Assembly: GCA_051201605.1 (NCBI GenBank)
Contig: CP179201.1
Span: 2,108,001-2,172,000, forward strand
DNA length: 64,000 nt
Direction of reading: 5' to 3'
From: CABZJG01 sp902512685
GTDB taxonomy: Bacteria; Pseudomonadota; Alphaproteobacteria; Rhodobacterales; Rhodobacteraceae
Positions 36,678 to 45,859 of the stretch are shown here, piece after piece. The first letter of the stretch is position 1. Every line of letters begins with the position of its first letter. Under the pieces are notes generated by a model that saw only the letters and a program-made list of their open reading frames with translations, made no database searches and was not told the DNA's origin. Made by a program: the position numbers and the translations under genes.

Positions 36678-37345
36678 TCAAGATGGCTAACGTCATTAAA
36701 GCCGCGCGCCTGCATTTTGTCACGGTCCATAACCAATCGGCTGATCGAACCGTTTTCGGCCTGTAAAAAGGCAAATGGAGCAGCCCCAGTTGCGAGCGAC
36801 ATCGCCGCGGCGATCACGCCGCCATGCACCACCACCGCCACCAGTTGATCTGGATGCGCAGCAGCAATGCGCATCAGCCCATTGCGCACCCGCGTTTGCA
36901 AGGCTGCGGTGGTTTCAGCGCCCGGTATTTCGCCCCATTCCTGATTGTCAATCGAGCGTCTGAAAATCGGATCGCCCGCGGCCGCTTTGATCCGATGAAG
37001 CCCGCCATCCCACTGCCCTAAACAAACCTCGCGCAAATCCGGTTCGACTTTTGGCGTCAATCCGAGGTGTTTGGCCAGCGGCGCAGCGGTTTGATGGGTG
37101 CGTTGCAAGGTGGTGACATAAATGGCTGCTATGGGCCATGTTTTTAACCGCTCGCCAACAGCGATGGCTTGCTGCTGACCAGTTGGATGCAGTGCGGGAT
37201 CGCCGTGCCCGTCTTTCATCGGAAAAGGCACGCCTTCGACAGCGGCCTGCGATTCGCCGTGCCGTATTAACAGCAAATCGGCTGCCCCGGGCCACGGTTT
37301 AAATTTCAGTTGCCTGACTTCTTTGGGCTTAATTTCTTTGGGCAT
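36674..37345 (-). CDS. histidine phosphatase family protein
   Basis: 223 residues of the phosphoglycerate-mutase-like histidine phosphatase fold: LLIRHGES (phospho-His and Arg), TTLQRTHQTAAPLA (second Arg), the acidic EVCLGQWDGG and the second His in VVHGGVIAAAM. The AGGATG ribosome site supports the start at 37345. A phosphomonoesterase on a small metabolite is expected; the substrate is unknown. Convergent overlap with the quinone oxidoreductase stop and divergence from the haloalkane dehalogenase (92 bp) leave it a stand-alone gene. Confidence 0.88.
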   Translation of the reverse strand: MPKEIKPKEVRQLKFKPWPGAADLLLIRHGESQAAVEGVPFPMKDGHGDPALHPTGQQQAIAVGERLKTWPIAAIYVTTLQRTHQTAAPLAKHLGLTPKVEPDLREVCLGQWDGGLHRIKAAAGDPIFRRSIDNQEWGEIPGAETTAALQTRVRNGLMRIAAAHPDQLVAVVVHGGVIAAAMSLATGAAPFAFLQAENGSISRLVMDRDKMQARGFNDVSHLD

Positions 37346-37437
37346 TGTAACATCCTAAAAAATACGTAGCATGACCATGGCATAGAACCTAACTTCATTC
37401 CATCGCTTTTAGGCCCCAAGGGACAGGAGATGATCAA

Positions 37438-38340
37438 GTGAAAATAGACTCCCTTAGAACACCAGACACCGCTTTTGAAGGGCTGCCCGACTGGCCCTAT
37501 CCACCGCACTATATCGAAGACCTGGAAGGTTTTGGAGACCTGCGAATACATTATGTCGACATCGGGCCCAAAGATGCAAAGACCGTATTCCTTTGTCTTC
37601 ATGGACAACCAACATGGAGCTATCTTTATCGAAAGATGATCCCGGTTTTTGCCAGCACCGGCGCGCGAGTGATTGCGCCCGACTGGCTTGGATTTGGCCG
37701 CTCGGATAAGCCGGTCCGAGACGCCACCTATACCTATCATTTTCATCGCAATATGATGGTATCGTTTATCAAACGGCTAGACCTGCACAATATCACGTTG
37801 GTGGTTCAGGACTGGGGCGGCGTGTTGGGGCTTACCTTACCGCAAGACATGCCAAGCCGGTTCAAGCGGTTATTGGTTATGAATACTGCTGTGGCCACGG
37901 GGCGCGATGCAGGACAAGGATTTAATGACTGGCGTGCCTATAGCAACGCCAACCCCGATATGGACATTGCAAAACTGATGCAGCGCACAACCTCTGTTCT
38001 CAGCCCAGAAGAAGCCGCCGCCTATGCCGCACCGTTTCCCGATATTCACTATAAAGCCGGAGTGCGGCGGTTTCCACAAATGGTCATGACCGAGCCGCAT
38101 ATGCAGGGTGTGGATATCTCAAAGGCTGCGTTGAAATATCTGTCAGCCGAGTGGGCAGGCGAAAACTATATGGCCATTGGTATGCAAGATCCGGTTTTGG
38201 GGCCGGATATTATGTATGCACTGCATGGCAAAATAAAAAACTGCCCACCGCCCATGGAAATTCCTGATGGCGGTCATTTTGTGCAGGAATGGGGGGCAGA
38301 GATTGCAACCGCCGCCCTCACGCATTGGGGCGATATCTAA
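37438..38340 (+). CDS. haloalkane dehalogenase, DhlA-like (subfamily HLD-I)
   Basis: Hydrolytic cleavage of carbon-halogen bonds in haloalkanes, EC 3.8.1.5. The start is GTG at 37438 with AGGAG upstream. Of 300 residues, the oxyanion segment is HGQPTWSYLYRK, the nucleophile and halide Trp lie in VVQDWGGVLG (Asp125-Trp126, matching Asp124-Trp125 of DhlA), a second halide Trp candidate is in the cap at FNDWRAYSN, the late acid Asp in IGMQDPVLGPD, and the base His in DGGHFVQEWG. These match DhlA of Xanthobacter almost segment for segment, so the assignment is firm. Halide and chain-length preference are not predictable. Confidence 0.93.
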   Translation: MKIDSLRTPDTAFEGLPDWPYPPHYIEDLEGFGDLRIHYVDIGPKDAKTVFLCLHGQPTWSYLYRKMIPVFASTGARVIAPDWLGFGRSDKPVRDATYTYHFHRNMMVSFIKRLDLHNITLVVQDWGGVLGLTLPQDMPSRFKRLLVMNTAVATGRDAGQGFNDWRAYSNANPDMDIAKLMQRTTSVLSPEEAAAYAAPFPDIHYKAGVRRFPQMVMTEPHMQGVDISKAALKYLSAEWAGENYMAIGMQDPVLGPDIMYALHGKIKNCPPPMEIPDGGHFVQEWGAEIATAALTHWGDI

Positions 38341-39791
38341 TCAAATGCGGCTGTGAGCAAAGCGCTTTGACAGCCCGGTTCAATCCTGTAGAGATTAAAT
38401 ATCATATCACGGTAGGCACCGCGCGTTTTGGAAATCTTGCCCAATGGCCGATAATCAGATGCCTTGCAACTGAGGGTTAACGGGTGAACAGACACCATCA
38501 AAAGCGGCGATTGAAGAGCCCTTTCAAAGGGATATTTTTGAGCATAGTAATGCGCCGGCAGTGAGCTTTGCCTTAGTGCCCTAATGTCAAAATCCTGCGC
38601 TCGCAGCGTATGGAAGAGATCGGCTAAAACATCGCGATTTTGAGCAACAATAACATCTATGCCCTGCTCTTTCGCAACCTGTGCAATTTGGCGGCTTAGT
38701 TCAGAGCGGTGCAAATATCGCTCGGCAATCTGCCGGCCATTCACAGAAGCGATATCAGCAAACATCACGGCGCCCGTTACGATCAATCCAATCATGCTAT
38801 TCAGGACTAATGAGATAATTCTTAACCGCGGCCCCATTGCTGCCATTGCCAAGGTTATACCTGCAAAAACAAAGGGAAAAGCCCAGTTCGCATAGGCGCG
38901 GCTTAGCCCGGCCTGTACAGTGATTAAAAATACAATCGGCACCGATAGCAAAAGCAAATTTTTACTCTGCTCAAATCGCTTATACCCCAGTGTCTGTGCA
39001 CCCAAAACAGCAAAGGCCACCGGCCCGATGACCACAGCCTGCAACAGTAAAAACTCACTCATATTGGCCAGTGAAAACCCTGTCTGGGATTCGGATTTCA
39101 CCCATTGGACGTTTTCGGCCGTATGGCTGAGCGTGGTAAGCTCATTGGCTAAATTCCAAATGATATTGGGCGTAATGACAGTTAGAAATACACCAAAAAA
39201 CGCAGCATACTGAGCCCAACGCAGCCTTTGATCAGAACACAAAAGATAGATTAGCGGCATACAGATAATCAAATACAGCGCTGCGTATTTGGCCATAAAG
39301 GCGACACCCAGCGCGGCGCCAGCCATAGCGGCTGTGCGCAAAGACCCGCTGCGATTGGCTTGATCATAAAAAATCAATGCCAAAACGTAAAACGGTGCCA
39401 GTACAGTGTCAGTTGAAATCATAAAACTGCCAACAGCGACAATAGGCAAAGACACATAACCGAGCGATACCCAAGCACCAATCGCAGACCCAAACCGGCG
39501 CGCTGCAAATACACCCAGAAGTGCGGCGGTTAAACCATGCAGCAACGGCGCCAGAATACGCACCCAAAAGGCTTCAGATGAATTTGCAAGCTCTGTCACC
39601 AGCCGGATAAGCCAGGCGATAAGCGGTGGTTTGGAATAATACCCAAAGTCAAGGTTTTGGCCCCAAAACCAATATTGTGCTTCGTCAACAAAAAGATCGG
39701 TGGGGGTGATGGCCAGTGCTAAAATGCGCAGAGCCGTAAGGAAAAGGATAAACGAAAATGCCCAGAAAACCGCGGTTTTCTGATTAAACAT
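38337..39791 (-). CDS. ArnT-like integral-membrane glycosyltransferase (GT39/PMT type)
   Basis: 484 residues with about ten hydrophobic segments and a C-terminal soluble part, as in the lipid A or protein glycosyltransferases that use an undecaprenyl-phosphate sugar donor (ArnT, PMT_2). The N-terminal loop after TM1 has FVDEAQYWFWGQNLDFGYYSKPPL, the acidic donor-site segment of the family. It overlaps the LAB_N gene by 8 bases and follows the interrupted GT2 gene, so the three form one operon for transfer of a sugar to an envelope glycolipid. It converges with the haloalkane dehalogenase with a 4-bp stop overlap. Confidence 0.88.
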   Translation of the reverse strand: MFNQKTAVFWAFSFILFLTALRILALAITPTDLFVDEAQYWFWGQNLDFGYYSKPPLIAWLIRLVTELANSSEAFWVRILAPLLHGLTAALLGVFAARRFGSAIGAWVSLGYVSLPIVAVGSFMISTDTVLAPFYVLALIFYDQANRSGSLRTAAMAGAALGVAFMAKYAALYLIICMPLIYLLCSDQRLRWAQYAAFFGVFLTVITPNIIWNLANELTTLSHTAENVQWVKSESQTGFSLANMSEFLLLQAVVIGPVAFAVLGAQTLGYKRFEQSKNLLLLSVPIVFLITVQAGLSRAYANWAFPFVFAGITLAMAAMGPRLRIISLVLNSMIGLIVTGAVMFADIASVNGRQIAERYLHRSELSRQIAQVAKEQGIDVIVAQNRDVLADLFHTLRAQDFDIRALRQSSLPAHYYAQKYPFERALQSPLLMVSVHPLTLSCKASDYRPLGKISKTRGAYRDMIFNLYRIEPGCQSALLTAAFD

Positions 39792-40107
39792 CCTGTTGCT
39801 CCGATGCGTTATCGCGGGCAGATTTATGGATTAGCCAAAGGTTTCGAGTGTAAATAAATACGCCCAAACTTTGCCCTAGAATAAACACCGGGTCTTGGCG
39901 GTAAATCGCGTATGTCAAAAGCGTGCTGCCTCCGGCCAGTGAAAAATACCAAAAGGCGGTTGGAATGATAGATCGGCGGGCGCGTTCTGAGGCAACCCAT
40001 TGCACCAAGAAGCGTGCGGTAAACATCAATTGACCGATTAAACCAAAAGCCACCCAAGCCAGCTCAAGCCCGCTATCAACCTTTAGAAATGCCATCACTG
40101 TATTCAT
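39784..40107 (-). CDS. LAB_N domain membrane protein
   Basis: 107 residues, nearly all the lipid-A-biosynthesis N-terminal (LAB_N) domain: WVAFGLIGQLMFTARFLVQW, then SERARRSIIPTAFWYFS and the downstream helix LTYAIYRQDPVFILGQSLGVF. The domain usually occurs next to GT2 and ArnT-like proteins, as in this operon, where it overlaps the GT39 gene by 8 bases. It probably helps to move or present the lipid-linked sugar, a role that has not been demonstrated for the family to my knowledge. Confidence 0.9.
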   Translation of the reverse strand: MNTVMAFLKVDSGLELAWVAFGLIGQLMFTARFLVQWVASERARRSIIPTAFWYFSLAGGSTLLTYAIYRQDPVFILGQSLGVFIYTRNLWLIHKSARDNASEQQDV

Positions 40108-40113
40108 TTAAGC

Positions 40114-40836
40114 CTACTTCTTGACTATTTGCGCGCGTTTTGCCCGCCTTATTAACCAGATCACGCCCAAAAGGTCGACTGCTCCGACCAGCCCCCGCTG
40201 TAGGTTAGAATAATTTGACCGGCCAGCAACCCTAGCAGCGTGTGAGACATCCACATGGGCTACATCCCAGCCATAAGCTTTGAAAAGTGCCGGTAAATAG
40301 CAGTGCATATGATTAAAATACGGCAGCTGTAAAAATGCCTCGCGGCGAAATGCCTTTAAACCACAGTCCGTATCCCAGGTACCATCCTGCAGCAAAAAAC
40401 CACGCAGCCCATTGGCCAACTTAGACGCAATTTTCTTGGAAAACCGATCCTGTCGTCCAACCCTCTGACCCGCCACTAACCCAAGCTCAGGGCCTACAGA
40501 TTTTTCCAGCAATGGCATCAGTAGTTTTGGCAAATCTTCAGGTGGATTTTGCCCATCCCCGTCCAGCGTGGCGATAAAAGGCGCTTTGGCAGCCTATACG
40601 CCGCTGTGTACGGCAGCGAATTGCCCCGCAGATGAAGCATGCTTTAGCAAGGAAAGGTTATTATAGCTTAGGGCTGCTTTTTCGACCACCTCTGACGAAT
40701 GATCAGTTGATCCATCGTTGACAACGATAACTTCAAAACTGGTCAAAGGCTCCAGCGCGGCCACAATCCGATCAATCAACGGGCGAATATTGTCTGCCTC
40801 GTTCTTAATTGGAATTACTATGGAAACATTCGTCAT
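40114..40836 (-). pseudogene. GT2 family glycosyltransferase interrupted by one in-frame amber codon
   Basis: Reading down from the ATG at 40836, the family N-terminus MTNVSIVIPIKNEADNIRPL and the DxD-type VVNDGSTDHS are intact. At 40594-40596 a TAG stops the frame after HSGV. The same frame then continues without any other stop to 40114 (AAKAPFIATLDGDGQNPPEDL, then DRFSKKIASKLANG, WDTDCGLKAFRREAF). Without the TAG the product would be about 240 residues, the length of polyprenyl-phosphate sugar transferases such as DPM1/ArnC. The interrupted position would normally be Gln or Lys (one-base changes CAG or AAG). It may be a true pseudogene, an amber-suppressed gene or a sequence error. Confidence 0.85.
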
Positions 40837-40843
40837 CTATTAT

Positions 40844-40862
40844 GCGCCTTTTTTTTAGGCGC
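40844..40862 (-). promoter_or_regulatory. hairpin covering the ribosome-site region of the GT2 gene
   Basis: Inverted repeat GCGCCT (40844-40849) and AGGCGC (40857-40862) with a loop of seven T residues on the plus strand. On the minus-strand transcript its 3' arm (AAGGCGC) holds the only Shine-Dalgarno-like bases before the ATG at 40836. It could lower translation initiation. The stem is short, so this is weak evidence. Confidence 0.3.
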
Positions 40863-40995
40863 GGTATAGAGGGAAATAAAAAATAAGGAAAGCACCTTTG
40901 TCACTCAGGTTTATATATTTCCACTGCCATTATGGATATTATCATTGTTCAAATTCTTGCTGCTAACTGTATAAGAACATAATCAAATAGTGCGA

Positions 40996-42000
40996 TTAAG
41001 CCTTTGTTTTTGTTAGGCTATGATCACCCAATCTTTCTGCTCTTTTCATCAGCTTGTCTGCCAAGTTGACACCAATGCCCGGACGGCTCCACGGGCAGAC
41101 CGCAATGCAGATTGCGCAGCCTTGATGTTCATTAAAAAATGGCAGGCATTTGTCAAAATCCACATACCATTTTTGCGCCCCACGAACCATTTGCTTTTCT
41201 GGCAAAATCGCATCCGTGGGGCATGCCGTTTCACAAATTCGGCAATTTTTGCAAAAGTCATCTATCCCATGCGCCCTGGGTCCATTAAGGGGCAGCGGCG
41301 CATCGGTTAAAACGGCCGATAGCCGAAAACTTGATCCAAACTCAGGTGTGATGATTGATCCGTGCTTTCCCAACTCACCAAATCCAGCCTTTAGAGCCGC
41401 CGGGATCATCGTGATCTTACCGGACATCGGCCCGGTCAGCGGTTCGGCTTCCCAGCCTTGCTCATGCAGCCAATTGGCCATAAATTTTGCGCCATAGGCC
41501 GCCCGTATATATTGCCGCATTACTTCAACGCCCGCTTCTGCTTTGGGCGCTTTTTCAATCTCATCATATGTATGCTGAAAGCCCAGTATGATGAGATTTT
41601 CATAACCTATGTCGACCCCTTCAAAAGCCCAGTCAGAATTGAAGGCAACGGCTCCATATTTGTCAAAAACCCCGCTTTTTATAAACTGTGTTGTGGCCTT
41701 GGCGACCTTGGAAGCTGTTAGGGGCATTTGCTGTGTGTCAACCGCACGTAGGGGCGCATCCAAGATATTTTGCCGCTCTGCGCGCAAACGGGAAAACTCT
41801 TCTAAACCGGGATCGACCGTGTAAAACCATCTTTGCACATCGCCATGCGCCGTGTCATCCGGGTCATTGCCCCAATACACATAACGCGGCCGGCGGAAAT
41901 CTGTTTCCCCCAAACCATTGACCTCGTTGCCAGAAATTTCCGGCATTAAAGCCATTTGCCCTGGATTTGGAACGAAATTTTTGACAGCTTTATCTGGCAT
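40996..42000 (-). CDS. reductive-dehalogenase-like cobalamin/iron-sulfur protein, cytosolic
   Basis: 334 residues from the ATG at 42000; a TTG at 42033 is an alternative with no ribosome site. Two ferredoxin-type clusters are present near the C-terminus: CKNCRICETACP (CX2CX2CX3CP) and C..9..CAICIAVCP. The segment AGFGELGKHGSIITPEFG, then LTDAPL, matches the cobalamin-binding core of RdhA enzymes such as PceA more closely than that of QueG. There is no Tat signal, no RdhB gene, and the protein lacks the C-terminal reductase fused in NpRdhA. A reductive dehalogenation role is inferred from family. It is divergent from a molybdenum hydroxylase operon with 252 bp between starts. Confidence 0.72.
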   Translation of the reverse strand: MPDKAVKNFVPNPGQMALMPEISGNEVNGLGETDFRRPRYVYWGNDPDDTAHGDVQRWFYTVDPGLEEFSRLRAERQNILDAPLRAVDTQQMPLTASKVAKATTQFIKSGVFDKYGAVAFNSDWAFEGVDIGYENLIILGFQHTYDEIEKAPKAEAGVEVMRQYIRAAYGAKFMANWLHEQGWEAEPLTGPMSGKITMIPAALKAGFGELGKHGSIITPEFGSSFRLSAVLTDAPLPLNGPRAHGIDDFCKNCRICETACPTDAILPEKQMVRGAQKWYVDFDKCLPFFNEHQGCAICIAVCPWSRPGIGVNLADKLMKRAERLGDHSLTKTKA

Positions 42001-42252
42001 TTTTGCTGGATGGTCCTTGGCGCTATTCTTCAATAGCTATCAAACACGCCAATAATTGAAAGAAATATTTATGCCACCTGTTTTTTCTTGAAAATATTCA
42101 AGCATAAGACGTGCATCTATTTTAGCATTTAAAGCCACTGGCCTTGGGTATTTTGACACAGCCGGCAAACCTGCCTTGACAGCCACGGTGATATGCCAAA
42201 AGCTGTGCAGGATATAAGGTGAAGTTTTCACTTTCACTGAAACGGAGGTAGC

Positions 42253-43116
42253 ATGCAATATCACACAGCCACCAGCTTCGAAAATGCCGTAGAATTGGCA
42301 CAGGCAGCAAAGGGAACTACCCGGTTTTTAGCAGGAGGGACCGATGTTCTGGTGCAACTTCGCGGAGATTTTGTAACCCCCGATGTTTTGATCGACATTA
42401 AACAAATTCCCGGAGCCGCTGATATTCAGTGGCTAGCAGATGGCAGTTGGCAGATCGGTGCTGCTGTGAGCGGTGCGCAACTTTATGAACATGAAGCCCT
42501 AAAAACAGAATGGCCGGGTCTGGTTGAAGCCATGAACCTTATTGGTTCAACCCAAGTGCAGGGGCGCGCAACGCTGTCGGGAAACCTTTGTAACGGCTCA
42601 CCGGCTGCTGATTCTGTGCCCGCCATGCTTGCAGCAGATGTCAGTGTGACAATTATCGGCCCGGATGGGCAGCGGCAGGTCCCAGTGGGCGCTATTCCAA
42701 GGGGCCCGGGACAAACAACACTGAAACAGGGCGAAGTGATTTCATCTGTCAATATACCAGCGCAATCTGCGACGGGTGCAGATGCCTACTTGCGGTTTAT
42801 TCCCCGCACGGAAATGGATATCGCCGTTGTGGGCTGCGCTGTCAATCTATCGCTTGACGGGCCAAAAATTACTGCAGCAAAGGTCGCGATTGGGGCGGTT
42901 GCACCAACAGCAAGGGCTGTAGACAGCGCAGCAAATGCAATCGTTGGAACCACACTTGATGATGCGGCGCTCACAGCACTGGCTGACGCGGTTCGCGAGG
43001 CATGCGATCCGATTGATGATAAACGCGGCACCATAGAGTACCGCACCCATGTGGCGGGGGTGCTGGCACAGCGCGCCGCCAAAATTGCCTATCAACGGGC
43101 AAGGAGCAAGTCATGA
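42253..43116 (+). CDS. FAD subunit of a xanthine-dehydrogenase-family hydroxylase (CoxM-like)
   Basis: 287 residues, FAD_binding_5 and CO_deh_flav_C domains. FAD contacts appear in RFLAGGTDVLVQLRGD, GSTQVQGRATLSGNLCNGSP and ADSVPAMLAA. The ATG has a very good GGAGGTAGC ribosome site. It transfers electrons from the 2Fe-2S clusters to an acceptor such as NAD or a quinone. Its stop overlaps the 2Fe-2S subunit start by 4 bases, so M, S and L are one translated unit in the order M-S-L. Confidence 0.93.
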   Translation: MQYHTATSFENAVELAQAAKGTTRFLAGGTDVLVQLRGDFVTPDVLIDIKQIPGAADIQWLADGSWQIGAAVSGAQLYEHEALKTEWPGLVEAMNLIGSTQVQGRATLSGNLCNGSPAADSVPAMLAADVSVTIIGPDGQRQVPVGAIPRGPGQTTLKQGEVISSVNIPAQSATGADAYLRFIPRTEMDIAVVGCAVNLSLDGPKITAAKVAIGAVAPTARAVDSAANAIVGTTLDDAALTALADAVREACDPIDDKRGTIEYRTHVAGVLAQRAAKIAYQRARSKS

Positions 43117-43592
43117 GCAAAATCCATGTAAGCACCACAGTAAACGGTGATGATGTTGAATTTCTGTGTGATCCGCGTGAGACCTTGCTTGATTGTCTCC
43201 GCGACAAGTTGCATCTAACAGGCGCCAAAGAAGGCTGCGGAACTGGCGATTGCGGCGCCTGCTCGGTCACTTTGGACGACCGGCTTGTGTGTTCCTGTCT
43301 GGTTTTGGGCGCCGAAGCCGAGGGCAAATCAATCTCGACCGTCGAAGGGATGGCAGAGGGGGAAAGCCTGCATCCTTTACAGCAGAAATTCATTGAATAT
43401 GCAGCCTTGCAATGTGGGGTCTGCACCCCCGGCATTCTGGTCGCGACCAAATCACTTTTGGACAAAAACCCTGACCCCACCGAAAGTGAAGTGCGCTATT
43501 GGCTGGCCGGCAATCTGTGCCGCTGCACAGGGTATGATAAAATTATCCGCGCGATCATGGACACAGCGGCAGATTTAAGGGAGGCATCCTAA
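43113..43592 (+). CDS. 2Fe-2S subunit of the molybdenum hydroxylase (CoxS-like)
   Basis: 159 residues with two [2Fe-2S] domains: the plant-type ferredoxin cluster in EGCGTGDCGACSVTL, with a further Cys in RLVCSCLV, and the helical domain cluster with CGVCTPG and LCRCTGYDKI. Overlaps the preceding FAD subunit by 4 bases and touches the large subunit (43592). It carries electrons from the molybdenum site to the FAD. Confidence 0.95.
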   Translation: MSKIHVSTTVNGDDVEFLCDPRETLLDCLRDKLHLTGAKEGCGTGDCGACSVTLDDRLVCSCLVLGAEAEGKSISTVEGMAEGESLHPLQQKFIEYAALQCGVCTPGILVATKSLLDKNPDPTESEVRYWLAGNLCRCTGYDKIIRAIMDTAADLREAS

Positions 43593-45859
43593 TGGCTTTG
43601 GATGAACCAAAAACAACTGACTTCAAATATGTTGGCACCCGCCCCGATCGCCCTGACGGGTTTGACAAAGTCACGGGCCGCGCGAAATTTGGCGCTGACA
43701 TGATGGCACCGGGGATGCTGCATGCAGCGGTTTTACGCTCGCCCCATGCGCATGCGCGTATTCTTTCCATAGATACCAGCGCAGCCGAGGCAACAAAAGG
43801 TGTCAAAGCAATTGTTACCCGCGCAGATTTTTCAAAAAATGTGCCTTTTGATAGCGGACTTGAGGGTGAATTTTGGAATGTTCTGGAAAATGTCATGGCG
43901 GGGGAAAAGGCGCTTTATGACGGCCATGCAGTGGCGGCCGTCGCAGCCACATCCGCACTTGAAGCGCGCGATGCGCTTAAATTGATTAAGGTTGACTACG
44001 AGGTCCTACCCCATGTGACGGATGTTGATGCAGCTATGGCCGCCAAAGCGCCCATTTTGCGCGAAGGGGCTGCGGACAGCTCGGTTCCTGAAGGTCTACA
44101 CCCTAATGTTGTGCGATATCATGAAAGTGGTCATGGCGATGTCGAGGCCGGATTTGCCGAAGCCGATCTCGTGATCGAGGATAGTTTTGCGACCGAAGCC
44201 ACGCACCAAGGGTATATCGAACCACATGCCTGTCTTGCGACATTGGGCAGCGACGGCAAAGGCGAGCTTTGGTGCACCACCCAAGGGCATTGGTATGCCC
44301 AAAAGGTCTGCGCTGCCCTGCTGGATTTAGAGACCAGCCAGTTACGGGTTACAGCATCGGAAATTGGCGGCGGTTTTGGCGGCAAGACAACCGTCTTTAT
44401 TGAACCCGTAGCGCTGGCATTGGCACGCAAAGCAAACCGGCCGGTGAAACTTGTCATGAGCCGATCAGAGGTATTTCGCGCTACCGGCCCGACATCCTCG
44501 ACATCCATGGATATCAAAGTCGGCATGACGAAGGATGGGAAAATCACGGCCGCACAAGGTGTTTTTCGATTGCAAGGTGGCGCCTTTCCTGGCGCGCCCT
44601 GCGAATTTACCGCAATGTGTGCCTTTGCACCTTATGACCTTAAGAACGTGCATCAGATCGGCTATGATGTGATGTCAAACCGCCCCAAGCAAGCCGCCTA
44701 TCGCGCGCCAGGCTCGCCCATGGCTGCTTTTGCGGTGGAATCTGTGATCGACGAGCTGTGCAAAAGACTAGGTTTGGATCCAATCGACGTTCGGTTAAAA
44801 AATGCCTCCCACACGGGTTCCAAAGCCAGTTTTGGCCCGCGCTTTGATGCCATTGGCCTTGTCGAAACCTTAGAGGCCGCAAAAGCGCACCCGCATTATT
44901 CTGCCCCCTTAAAGCCGGGTCAGGGCCGCGGAATTTCCTGTGGGTTTTGGTTTAACCATGGCGGCGAAACTGCCGTTTCTTTGGCGCTTTCAGAAGATGG
45001 CACAGCGCAAATTTCGGTGGGTACGCCTGATATCGGGGGCAGTCGGGCCTCTATGGCTTTGATGGCCGCCGAGGAACTTGGCATCCCTTATGATCATATC
45101 CGATGCACAATCGCGGATACAGCGACATTGGGCTATAATGAAATCAGTCATGGCTCACGGGTTACCTATGCTTCGGGATTGGCCACTATCAAAGCCGCGC
45201 GCGATGCGGTTGAAAAGCTTTGCAAACGCGCAGCGGCCAAATGGGGCATCCCCGAAGAGGCTGTAAAATGGCAAGATGGGTTTGCTGTACCCTCTGGTCC
45301 AAATGCCGGCAATTTTGACCCCCTGCCTCTTAAAGACTTAACGGCTGATATGGGCGCCACAGGCGGCCCGATTGTGGGCCACTTTGAAGCCTCGCCAGAG
45401 GGTGCAGGCGTGAGCTTTGCCACCCATGTGGTCGATGCCGAGGTTGATGCCGAAACAGGTAAAACCGAAATCGTGCGCTACACGGTGGTGCAGGATGCCG
45501 GTAAGGCGATCCATCCCACATATGTGGAAGGACAATATCAAGGCGGCGCGGCACAAGGCATTGGCTGGGCCTTAAATGAAGAATATATTTATGGCGATGA
45601 CGGGCGATTGCAAAATACCGGGTTCCTAGACTACCGCATCCCTCTTGCATCAGATTTGCCAATGATCGACACAGTGATCGTCGAAGTGCCAAACCCGGGA
45701 CATCCCTATGGTGTGCGCGGCGTTGGAGAAACCTCTATTTGTCCACCCTTGGCTGCGATTGCAAATGCGGTTTCGGCTGCTTCCGGGGTTCGGTTGCGGC
45801 AACTGCCAATGTCACCGCCACGTATCGTTTCCGCTTTAAAACACAAAACAAATGGTTGA
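43592..45859 (+). CDS. molybdopterin-binding large subunit of a xanthine-dehydrogenase-family hydroxylase
   Basis: 755 residues, aldehyde oxidase/xanthine dehydrogenase Mo-binding domains. The substrate-side loop is AAYRAPGSPMAAF (about residue 368), so it has neither the AYXCSFR of form I CO dehydrogenase nor the AYRGAGR of form II. The molybdopterin segment IGGGFGGKT and the catalytic Glu in YGVRGVGETS (about residue 712) are intact. A hydroxylase for a purine, aldehyde or heteroaromatic compound is expected. No XdhC-type maturation gene follows; instead a MoaD-like gene overlaps the stop by 8 bases. Confidence 0.92.
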   Translation: MALDEPKTTDFKYVGTRPDRPDGFDKVTGRAKFGADMMAPGMLHAAVLRSPHAHARILSIDTSAAEATKGVKAIVTRADFSKNVPFDSGLEGEFWNVLENVMAGEKALYDGHAVAAVAATSALEARDALKLIKVDYEVLPHVTDVDAAMAAKAPILREGAADSSVPEGLHPNVVRYHESGHGDVEAGFAEADLVIEDSFATEATHQGYIEPHACLATLGSDGKGELWCTTQGHWYAQKVCAALLDLETSQLRVTASEIGGGFGGKTTVFIEPVALALARKANRPVKLVMSRSEVFRATGPTSSTSMDIKVGMTKDGKITAAQGVFRLQGGAFPGAPCEFTAMCAFAPYDLKNVHQIGYDVMSNRPKQAAYRAPGSPMAAFAVESVIDELCKRLGLDPIDVRLKNASHTGSKASFGPRFDAIGLVETLEAAKAHPHYSAPLKPGQGRGISCGFWFNHGGETAVSLALSEDGTAQISVGTPDIGGSRASMALMAAEELGIPYDHIRCTIADTATLGYNEISHGSRVTYASGLATIKAARDAVEKLCKRAAAKWGIPEEAVKWQDGFAVPSGPNAGNFDPLPLKDLTADMGATGGPIVGHFEASPEGAGVSFATHVVDAEVDAETGKTEIVRYTVVQDAGKAIHPTYVEGQYQGGAAQGIGWALNEEYIYGDDGRLQNTGFLDYRIPLASDLPMIDTVIVEVPNPGHPYGVRGVGETSICPPLAAIANAVSAASGVRLRQLPMSPPRIVSALKHKTNG

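Noticed and set aside
40996..42000. Epoxyqueuosine reductase QueG
   Set aside because: Both families share cobalamin and 4Fe-4S parts, but the AGFGELGKHGSIITPEFG segment, CX2CX2CX3CP spacing and long insert before the second cluster fit RdhA-like proteins better.
42253..45859. CO dehydrogenase (CoxMSL) by gene order
   Set aside because: The large subunit loop is AAYRAPG, not AYXCSFR (form I) or AYRGAGR (form II), and cox accessory genes are missing.
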